A stretch of DNA of 7,472 bases from JBDTLH01 sp039934875 (lineage in GTDB: Bacteria; Acidobacteriota; Terriglobia; Terriglobales; Acidobacteriaceae), in the NCBI GenBank assembly GCA_039934875.1, contig JBDTLH010000079.1, positions 1-7,472 on the forward strand, in the 5' to 3' direction. A model generated the notes under the pieces. That model had not been told where the DNA came from. It did no database searches and worked only from the letters and a program-made list of their open reading frames with translations. The translations under genes were made by a program, and so were the position numbers. Below are positions 1 to 5,900 of this stretch, piece by piece; within the stretch, counting starts at the first letter, position 1, and the number at the start of each line of letters is the position of its first letter.

Positions 1-25
1 TCTCAATCCCGAGTTGCCGGCTGCC

Positions 26-454
26 TTACTTCCTGCTGATCAACCAGAATACCCCGCCATGATCTACACAGCTTCCGCTGCGGCTATAGCTTCCGTCAGT
101 GCATTGGGCCTTCGCGCCCTCCGGATACGTGTACTTGTAAGCCGCATTCTCTATGTGCCCACTGCTGCTCTTTGCTGCCTGGTATTTAGGCTGCTTGCGG
201 ACGATAGAGGTCGCCCTCGCCACCCGGCGAAGACCTTTGTGGCCATGTTTCCGGCGCCCTGGCGAATAGGAGGCGGACCGCGCGCGCGCCCTGCGCTGTG
301 GGTGGTTCGCCTTCGATCCCAGGTCGCTGTAAAAAGCTACCTCGGGGCGAGAGGGCCTTTGCGCGGTAACTTTGTTATGGTTTGCATGGTCGGCCTTCGC
401 GGCTCCGGCGATTGGCAGACCTATGAGAATGGCGGCGAGAAATGAGAGGCGCAT
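26..454 (-). CDS. Small exported protein with DUF3761-like C-terminus
   Basis: A 142-residue protein of unknown function, probably periplasmic or secreted. Residues 1-21 form a signal peptide (MRLSFLAAIL, then a hydrophobic stretch ending Ala-Lys-Ala) with likely cleavage after A21. Residues 54-90 are very rich in Arg, Lys and His and look disordered. The last 30 residues (about 112-140) carry GAKAQCTDGSYS, then SGSCVDHGGV, which matches what I know of the DUF3761 domain: two cysteines (C118, C129), a DG-[ST]-YS turn and a C-x-x-HGGV ending. The frame stays open upstream to a TTG at 574. I chose the ATG at 454 because an AGGAGGG Shine-Dalgarno sits 6 bases upstream and the signal peptide begins there. 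It is transcribed divergently from the gene at 740. A plus-strand reading frame over the same DNA has neither ribosome site nor recognisable protein. No biochemical role is known to me. The basic linker could bind an anionic polymer, which is inference only. Confidence 0.8.
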   Translation of the reverse strand: MRLSFLAAILIGLPIAGAAKADHANHNKVTAQRPSRPEVAFYSDLGSKANHPQRRARARSASYSPGRRKHGHKGLRRVARATSIVRKQPKYQAAKSSSGHIENAAYKYTYPEGAKAQCTDGSYSRSGSCVDHGGVFWLISRK

Positions 455-460
455 TTGCAA

Positions 461-467
461 CCCTCCT
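461..467 (-). promoter_or_regulatory. Ribosome binding site deciding the start of the DUF3761-like gene
   Basis: On the minus strand AGGAGGG lies 6 bases before the ATG at 454. It is the strongest Shine-Dalgarno in the window. It favours the 142-residue product over the longer in-frame reading from 574, which would bury the signal peptide. Confidence 0.8.
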
Positions 468-482
468 TTTCTTTCTGCTGCC

Positions 483-511
483 AGCGTAAGCACCACTCCA
501 GTTGCAGTCAA
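483..511 (-). promoter_or_regulatory. Candidate sigma-70-type promoter for the DUF3761-like gene
   Basis: On the minus strand TTGACT (511-506, five of six matches to the -35 consensus) is followed after 17 bases by TACGCT (488-483, only three of six matches to the -10 consensus). It would start transcription roughly 20 to 25 bases before the start codon at 454, leaving room for the Shine-Dalgarno. The weak -10 makes this tentative. Confidence 0.3.
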
Positions 512-572
512 TTCCCTTCCGCACAAAAATGGGGCTGTGTACCAAAGTAGATAAACTTGACCACCCCAAAAC

Positions 573-598
573 ACCTTAGTCCTATTTGACTACCTTAG
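573..598. repeat. Direct repeat ACCTTAG x2, 19-bp period
   Basis: ACCTTAG occurs at 573-579 and again at 592-598, 19 bases start to start, close to two helical turns. That spacing would place two bound protomers on nearly the same face of the DNA. The unit is short, so chance is possible. A third copy at 911-917 lies inside the downstream coding region. Confidence 0.35.
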
Positions 599-599
599 C

Positions 600-702
600 G
601 TGTTAAACACTTGAAGAATATGAACCTACGGGCATTTTGTGCTTTTACCAGAGTTGATGAGTAGTTATGCTCCACAAAGCGTCGCAATGGCGCGTTTAAC
701 AC
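600..702. repeat. Inverted 9-bp repeat GTGTTAAAC / GTTTAACAC
   Basis: GTGTTAAAC at 600-608 recurs as its exact reverse complement at 694-702. The first copy is itself the core of an 11-bp near-perfect palindrome, GTGTT-A-AACAC (600-610). Two related palindromic sites about 94 bases apart in a divergent promoter region resemble a paired operator. No regulator gene is in the window to link them to. Confidence 0.4.
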
Positions 703-715
703 TGCGGTTTCCGCA
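703..715 (+). other. Short hairpin just before the ribosome site of the gene at 740
   Basis: TGCGG, TTT loop, CCGCA forms a perfect 5-bp stem, followed by AATTTTCT and then the TGGAG ribosome site at 726-730. It looks like a miniature terminator or leader hairpin, but the T run is only four bases and the stem is short. A functional role is not shown. Confidence 0.3.
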
Positions 716-725
716 ATTTTCTAGT

Positions 726-730
726 TGGAG
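726..730 (+). promoter_or_regulatory. Ribosome binding site for the gene at 740
   Basis: TGGAG lies 9 bases before ATG 740. It supports that start, which also places the signal peptide at the very N-terminus, over the in-frame TTG at 725 that forms part of this same motif. Confidence 0.6.
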
Positions 731-739
731 TTTTCTATC

Positions 740-1459
740 ATGCGATATCTATTTTCACTGTTACTGTTTTCCGCCTTTGCCGGCCTCGCCGCCTCTGCCC
801 ATGCCCAGACCAACATTTACAACATCGAAAAAATGTCAGGATGGCAATCCTGTGGCTCTTGCGCCCAGCCCGGCGGCCACGGGTACAACACTCCCCACGG
901 AATTACTCAGCACCTTAGAAGCCCCTCGCTCGATGGCTCCTCCACCCAATATTGGCTAGGCGGCGGTGGTAGTCATCCGTATTCCAACGCGCTCTTCTTC
1001 AAGCCGCTCGGAGGAAGAAACGGTGCCACCAGCTTTACCCTCGATTTCAACTTTTGGATCGCGAATGCTTCCGTCGCGCAGGGCATTGAGATGGATATCT
1101 TCTACGCCCGCAACGGCAAGAAAAACTTCTTTCTCACCGAGTGCGACTCGCGCGGACAACATGCCGGCACCTGGCAGGTATCGGACGCGGTGCATGATAG
1201 CTGGCAGCATACCGGCCTCCCTTGCCATGTGAGGTCCTATGCATGGAACCATGTCACTCTTCAGTTCCTTCGTCAATCCGACGGCAACACTCGCTTTGTT
1301 TCGGTTTCCATGAATGGTCAGACGCAATATGTAAACCGCACCTACGCCGGCGCCAATGACGGCAGCTTCCAGATGAATGCCGCCGTCCAGCTCGATGGCG
1401 ATGAACACCAAGATAATTACTCCATCTATACCGACGACATGAAGATCACCTATCGGTGA
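740..1459 (+). CDS. Exported beta-sandwich (concanavalin-A-like) protein, acidobacterial type
   Basis: A 239-residue secreted protein of unknown function. Residues 1-22 are a clear signal peptide (MRYLFSLLLF, then Ala-rich, ending Ala-His-Ala) with cleavage before Q23. The mature part has alternating beta-type segments with aromatic and Gly/Asn-rich turns. Recognisable pieces are GIEMDIFYARNG (115-126), TECD (133-136), WQHTGLPC (155-162), WNHVTLQFLR (169-178), SMNGQTQYVN (190-199) and a C-terminal VQLDGD...NYSIYTDDMKITY (216-238). I remember this pattern from abundant secreted proteins of acidobacteria with a jelly-roll, LamG or lectin-like fold; that assignment is recollection, not a search. 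C135 and C162 probably form a disulfide, and C38 and C41 (C-x-x-C) may form another. No glycosidase catalytic acid pair can be identified. The start is the ATG at 740, with TGGAG 9 bases upstream. An in-frame TTG at 725 overlaps that ribosome site and is rejected. It may share a transcript with the gene 47 bases downstream. Confidence 0.8.
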   Translation: MRYLFSLLLFSAFAGLAASAHAQTNIYNIEKMSGWQSCGSCAQPGGHGYNTPHGITQHLRSPSLDGSSTQYWLGGGGSHPYSNALFFKPLGGRNGATSFTLDFNFWIANASVAQGIEMDIFYARNGKKNFFLTECDSRGQHAGTWQVSDAVHDSWQHTGLPCHVRSYAWNHVTLQFLRQSDGNTRFVSVSMNGQTQYVNRTYAGANDGSFQMNAAVQLDGDEHQDNYSIYTDDMKITYR

Positions 1460-1489
1460 GCTTTGCGAATTTACGCTTCGTTCCTTCTC

Positions 1490-1521
1490 TTTGGTACCAT
1501 CCAGATATGGATGGTACCAAA
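1490..1521. repeat. Perfect 14-bp inverted repeat (hairpin) covering a start codon
   Basis: The left arm TTTGGTACCATCCA (1490-1503) and right arm TGGATGGTACCAAA (1508-1521) are exact reverse complements around a 4-base loop, GATA. It sits 30 bases after the stop of the gene at 740-1459. It contains the likely start codon of the next gene: ATG 1507-1509 spans the last loop base and the first two bases of the right arm. No T run follows on either strand, so it is not a standard intrinsic terminator. It could block translation initiation, stabilise the upstream mRNA's 3' end, or be a dispersed palindromic repeat. Confidence 0.85.
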
Positions 1522-2097
1522 TTGCTGTTGGGACGTAGCGCTCTTCTATTGCTTGTCGTCTCCCTCTGCTCGGTCACTTTGTCCGCCCAGCACGGGGGAC
1601 ACGGCGGCAGCGCATCTACCGGAGGCGGTGGCGGCGCCCCCAAAGAAGGTGGAGATCCCACGGCTATGGCGGATTTCGCCAGGGTCCTTGCCGTGCAAGC
1701 GTCCGACGATCAGAAAGACCAGTTCCAATCGCTGGCTGCTGACACCAAAACCGCGCACGACGCGGCCAGACAACTTCAGCAGCAGTCTGCCGCGGCGAGC
1801 CCATCTGCTGCTGAGCAAGCCGCCAAACTGCCAGCCGCCGTGGATAAAGCGAAGACCGAGACCCGCGACTTTGTGAAGGATTTCACCAAGCCGCAGAAAA
1901 GCGGCCTCAAACCTCAATTGCAGAAATTATCCAAGGCAGATGCCGAGTTGGAACGCGCAGTGAAGGACCTGGATGCGGCTTTGGGCAATCGTGATCAGCT
2001 CGCGAACTCCGCCGCGCGCCTGGAAAAAGCGCTTGCCGAATTCCACTCCGCACAAGCTGCCTTAGGCGACGAGATGGGAATTCAGCTTCATCCCTGA
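1507..2097 (+). CDS. Exported helical protein of unknown function
   Basis: A 196-residue protein I do not recognise. Residues 1-27 form a signal peptide (hydrophobic core SALLLLVVSL, then TLSA before Q28). C21 is not in a lipobox, because Leu precedes it. Residues 29-50 are a His/Gly-rich low-complexity linker. Residues 52-187 are Ala, Gln, Lys and Glu rich and predicted helical, probably a helical bundle or coiled coil. Two stretches, 72-90 and 137-155, align loosely (Q-[FL]-Q-x-L ... A-x-x-L), hinting at a duplicated helical hairpin. The start is uncertain. ATG 1507 has no good Shine-Dalgarno and lies in the hairpin at 1490-1521. GTG 1456 overlaps the preceding stop codon (GTGA) and would add 17 residues before the signal peptide. 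TTG 1522, just past the hairpin, would give a compact signal peptide. The 3' end overlaps the convergent nei gene by 10 bp. Periplasmic location is inferred, and no enzymatic motif is visible. Confidence 0.7.
   Translation: MDGTKLLLGRSALLLLVVSLCSVTLSAQHGGHGGSASTGGGGGAPKEGGDPTAMADFARVLAVQASDDQKDQFQSLAADTKTAHDAARQLQQQSAAASPSAAEQAAKLPAAVDKAKTETRDFVKDFTKPQKSGLKPQLQKLSKADAELERAVKDLDAALGNRDQLANSAARLEKALAEFHSAQAALGDEMGIQLHP
2088..2097. other. Tail-to-tail overlap of convergent genes
   Basis: The plus-strand gene stops with TGA at 2095-2097 and nei stops with TGA at 2090-2088, so their last ten bases are shared on opposite strands. There is no room for a terminator between them, so at least one transcript must run antisense into the other gene. 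I found no clear intrinsic terminator just past either stop. Confidence 0.9.
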
Positions 2098-2906
2098 ATC
2101 GGCTGGCAGCGCGGACACCAGAAGGTACTGCGCGCTCCGCTCCCCTGTTTTTCTGCTTGAATCGGAGTTCCGCAGCGCAGGCACGCCCGCCCCTTCCGCT
2201 GATAGACCCACAGTTGTTCCGCGGGATTGATGCGCCCAGTCGTTGCCCGCGAAGCACTGGATGCACTCTCGCTGACGTTGGCGAGAAGATACTTTCGGGC
2301 AGTGTGGACCAGGCAGGCTAGCTCCTCCGCCAACAATCCTCCCGTTAAACGAAACGGGTGCACTCCGCAAGCGAAACATATCTCCGACTTGAATACGTTG
2401 CCAATCCCCGCCATCAAACCTTGCAGCAACAGCGCGTCACCAACCTGCAAATCAGGGCGAGATTCAAGCTGCTTGATCGCCGAACGCTCGTTGAACTCCG
2501 CGCTGAGCACATCTTCTCCCAGGCGGCCATATCCGGGATGGCGGGCCAGCGATGCCGCCGTGTGAAACTCCGCCACTGGCACATCGAAGCCCACAGCTAC
2601 AAATTCATCGGTGTGTATCGCTACTCGCATGTGATAGCGGCTGCGCTTCCACGCCTCTCCCGGACGGTAAACGTGCCAGCTTCCATTCATGCGCATGTGC
2701 GTCAACAAGAATAGATCGCCAGTGAATTCCATAACCATCCACTTGCCCCGCGCGCTCACCGCAACCATCTGGCGGCCTGCAATCGGATGGTCTTCCTCAA
2801 CCCGGTTCAGCCTGGGCAATGCCGATTCGAAAGCGGTCACCGTGCGTCCCGCCAGCGCGCGATCCAGCGTGCGCGCGGCGCGAAAGATAGTATCGCCTTC
2901 GGGCAA
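2088..2906 (-). CDS. nei: Fpg/Nei-family DNA glycosylase / AP lyase (endonuclease VIII type)
   Basis: A 272-residue bifunctional base-excision-repair enzyme, expected to remove oxidised bases (pyrimidines for Nei types) and nick the abasic site by beta,delta-elimination. It begins MPEGDTIFRAA: Pro2 is the Schiff-base nucleophile and Glu3 the catalytic acid, and PEGDT is typical of Nei rather than Fpg. Other family marks are K55 in SARGK, HMRMNGSW (70-77), LGEDVL (129-134), the helix-two-turn-helix AGIGNVFKSE (166-175) with N170, and a C-terminal zinc finger with C242, C245, C264 and C267 and the conserved Arg in ARSTFWCPRCQ. Length is normal for the family. The start is TTG at 2906: Pro2 must follow the initiator Met, and an in-frame TAA lies immediately upstream, so no longer form exists. 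A GGGGGA ribosome site lies 7 bases before it. It follows lhr on the same strand by 75 bases and probably shares its transcript. The exact substrate preference cannot be read from sequence alone. Confidence 0.95.
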   Translation of the reverse strand: MPEGDTIFRAARTLDRALAGRTVTAFESALPRLNRVEEDHPIAGRQMVAVSARGKWMVMEFTGDLFLLTHMRMNGSWHVYRPGEAWKRSRYHMRVAIHTDEFVAVGFDVPVAEFHTAASLARHPGYGRLGEDVLSAEFNERSAIKQLESRPDLQVGDALLLQGLMAGIGNVFKSEICFACGVHPFRLTGGLLAEELACLVHTARKYLLANVSESASSASRATTGRINPAEQLWVYQRKGRACLRCGTPIQAEKQGSGARSTFWCPRCQPIQG

Positions 2907-2921
2907 TTAGCTGTCCCCCAT
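2907..2921 (-). promoter_or_regulatory. Mini-ORF abutting the nei start
   Basis: On the minus strand ATG GGG GAC AGC TAA (Met-Gly-Asp-Ser-stop) ends directly against the TTG start of nei, in the same frame. It has its own Shine-Dalgarno, AGGTGA at 2931-2926, 4 to 5 bases upstream. The GGGGGA likely used by nei (2919-2914) lies inside it. A ribosome ending here would stop on the nei start codon, which fits reinitiation or translational coupling. Whether it is translated is unknown. Confidence 0.4.
2914..2919 (-). promoter_or_regulatory. Ribosome binding site for nei (TTG start)
   Basis: GGGGGA on the minus strand lies 7 bases before TTG 2906. It is a moderate Shine-Dalgarno, and it supports the unusual start codon that the catalytic Pro2 already demands. 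Confidence 0.55.
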
Positions 2922-2981
2922 GTTGTCACCTCAGCGAGCGAAGCAATGTCGAAAGATCTTGTTTGTCCCGGTTTCTCTGGT

Positions 2982-5900
2982 TCATTCCCCGGTCACATTC
3001 TCCGGCTCGTCTTCTTCCACCAGTTCGAACGGCTGCTGTTTACGCTCCACGCGCCGCATCTGCAAGCCCAGCGGGGTCTCCACAAACCCTGCTTCAATGA
3101 GATACCGTGAGAGCGGATGCTCCTTAACCGCGCTGCCATTGATCTCCCCTATCAGCAAGCCATAGCGCGACGTTTGCATTTGCTTCAGCGCAACCCGCGC
3201 CAACTCTGCCGCCAGCGCCCGCGCATGTTGCGTTTGCTCCGGCTCCTCTTCCGGCAAAAACACCCGTATCGCCGGGTTCCTCCTCCTTAAAAATGCGGTC
3301 AGCGCGCCGTCCACCAATACTACCGACGCGCCACTCGATCGCGACATCCCGTGCTGCGCCGCGTCATCCACTCGCGGCCACGGCAGCAATGCCCCATACG
3401 GATTCGCCGGGTCCGTCGCGGCCAGAAGAAGTGTCTCCGGCTGCTGGTCCCCGCTCGTCGTCCTCAGCGTCCGCAGCAGGTCCACCGCCGCCGTCATCGC
3501 GAACTGCGCCGCCCCCAACCCTGCGATGAACATGCCTCGCCGAATCCACCCGCTCTCCTCCATTTGCTTCAACGCTGGGTACACTGCGCTGTATCCGCCC
3601 GCAATATCTTCCGCTATCGCCGTCTCCCGCATCACAATCCCGTGTCGCACGAGCAACTGCTGCGCCATGTTCGCGATCCACTCCGTCCCCGACAACTCGC
3701 CTTCCACCCGCGCCTCCAGCAGCGACCACCTTCCCTCCGCCGGCGAGCTATACCGCGCCCGAAACCTCCGCAAAAAATCCGGCGATCCCGCCCTTCCATC
3801 CGCATGCACCGAATGTCGCTGCTCCTTCTCTTTGCCTGCCGCCCGTAGATTGCGCAACGGATGAAACGTATCGTTGGTCACCATCCCCGACCACACCAAC
3901 TCCCATAGCGCATCACTCGTCTCCCCCGGAAATCCGCCGCCGCACGCCGCATGAAGGGCAGGAAAGAACAACGCACCCTTCTCCAGTAGCACGCTCACAA
4001 TCTGCTGCGCCCGCTCGCTCAATGACGCTGCCAGCCGCAGCCCGCGTGGTGTCAGCAGCAGCGGCAATGATTGCGTGAGGTAGAGCGCGATGCGGCCGTC
4101 CCGCTCGCCCACCCGCTCCATGCCCACCCAAATCACCTCGCCCGAAGCCATCAGTACATCCAAATCTTCCGGACGATAATTCATCACCCGCGCCGGCAAA
4201 ACCTCCCGCTCCAAATCGGCCACATGAAGCGCCGCGCCCTGCAGCAGCTCTATCGCATCCAGCAATGCGCCCGCCCCACGCTGTGCGGAAAGCACTCCCT
4301 GCCAGCGCGTGCTGAAGCGCGCAAACGTCTGCTGCGCCACCGGCTCAATCTCTCTTCGCAGTCGCGCCAGCGACTTCTGCCGCACCTGCCGCAACACCTC
4401 CGCATCGCACCACTCGCGATGCGTCCCATTCGGGCGAAACTCCCCTTCCAGCACCCTCCCACTCGCATGAAGCTGCTTCAGCGCCAGTTCGACCTGCTCC
4501 GCCGTTGTTCCAAAACGCGCCTCAATATCTGTCGAAGTGAAGGGACCATGCCGTCGCGCATAGCGCCGCGCCAACTCCAGCATCGGCTCCGCAGTCTTCT
4601 GCAGAAACACCTCCGCCAGCCCGGGCGGAAGCGGGATTCCCAACCCGTCCCGATAACGCGCCGCATCCTCCACCGCTACATAGCGCGCCTCGCCCGCGAT
4701 CTTTACCCGAAGCGCGCGCCGTGACGCCACCAACTTCCGCAGTCCCTCGGTTGCAACCTCTTCGCTCCCGCTGCGCCGGCGCACCTCCTCTTCACTGAGG
4801 TCGCCCAAACGCAACAGCAAGTCATGCACGCCATCGGTATGCCGCGCATGCATCTCGGGATAAAGCATCTGCAACTGCGCTTCCACCTCATCGAGCGCCG
4901 CCGCATCCAGCAATTCGCGCAGATCTGTATCGCCCAGCAGCTCCTGCAACTGCGCCTGATCGATCGACAACGCCTGCGCCCGCCTCTCCGCCAGCGGAGC
5001 ATCTCCGTCATAAATGTAATTCGCAATATAGGAAAACAGCAGCGATGACGCAAATGGCGAAGGCTTGGTCGAATCCACCGTGGTAATGCGAATTTCGCCG
5101 CGCTCAATCCTGCGCAGCAGGTCCACCGTCGCCGGCACGTCGAAGACATCGCGCACGCACTCGCGGTACGCCTCCCGCAAACTCGGAACGCCTTCATACC
5201 GCGCCGCCACACTCAACAGGTCCGCCGCACGCTTCCTCTGCTGCCACAACGGAGCACGACCTCCGGGACGCCGCTTAGGCAGCAGCAACGCCCTTCCCGC
5301 TGCCTCGCGGAACTTCGCCGCAAACAGCGAACTCGTCCCCAATTGCCGCAGTACCAGATCGCGCAGCTCCGCCGAACGTGGAAGGAATAGCTCAGAGTTA
5401 AGCTCCTCCTCCGAATCAGGCAGCCGAATCACAAACCCATCGTCCGACCACATCGACTCCACGTCCATGCTCCGCTCCGCCCTTAGCCGCGCCGTTACCG
5501 CCATGCACCACGGTGCGTGGACGCGATTTCCGAACGGCGTCAGCACGCACACACGCCAATCCCCCAGCTCATCGCGACAGCGCTCGATCACCACGTCTTG
5601 ATCGCTGGGCACGCGCTCCGTCGCCATCCTTTGCTCTTCCAGATACGCCAGCAGGTTTTCCGCCGAGCGCTCATCCAGACTGTGCTCGCTGATGAGCTTA
5701 TGGAACGCGGTCGCTCGCGGCAGATCGAGCAGCTCCCGCGTCAACCGTCCGATATTCTCGCCAAACTCCGCCGGACGCCCCGCCCTGTCCCCATGCCAGA
5801 ACGGCATCTTCCCCGGCTCCCCCGGCGCCGGAGACACCACCACCCGATCATGCGTGATCTCCTCAATGCGCCAAGTGCTCGCGCCCAGGATAATCGTGTC

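Larger units (their letters stand above)
455..739. other. Divergent intergenic region with short repeats
   Basis: This 285-base region separates two divergently transcribed genes and must hold the promoters of both. I see no convincing gene or structured RNA in it. It is richer in A and T than the flanking genes. It contains the candidate minus-strand promoter at 483-511, a 7-bp direct repeat (573-579 and 592-598), a palindrome at 600-610 whose left part recurs inverted at 694-702, and a small hairpin at 703-715. I could not find a good -35/-10 pair for the plus-strand gene. TTGACC at 557 and TTGACT at 586 both lack a matching -10 at the right distance. Confidence 0.6.

Noticed and set aside
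279..289. Alternating CG tract as a possible Z-DNA or recombination signal
   Set aside because: It is only 11 bases and is explained by alternating Arg and Ala codons in the minus-strand gene.
14..445. Plus-strand open frame of 143 codons over the DUF3761-like gene
   Set aside because: It has no ribosome site, no recognisable protein, and runs antisense to a gene with a strong Shine-Dalgarno, signal peptide and conserved C-terminus.
557..591. TTGACC (557) and TTGACT (586) as -35 boxes for the plus-strand gene
   Set aside because: Neither has an acceptable -10 hexamer at 16 to 18 bases.
639..959. Plus-strand open frame of 106 codons starting before the gene at 740
   Set aside because: It runs in another frame over the signal peptide of a well supported gene, and its protein is low-complexity Pro/Ser-rich.
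1490..1521. Reading the hairpin as an intrinsic terminator of the gene at 740-1459
   Set aside because: No T run follows on the plus strand (AAATTGCTG) or on the minus strand (AAAGAGAAGG), and coding sequence resumes at once.
1567..1569. Lipoprotein signal at the cysteine in the signal peptide of the gene at 1507
   Set aside because: The residue before the cysteine is Leu, not Gly, Ala or Ser, so it does not form a lipobox.
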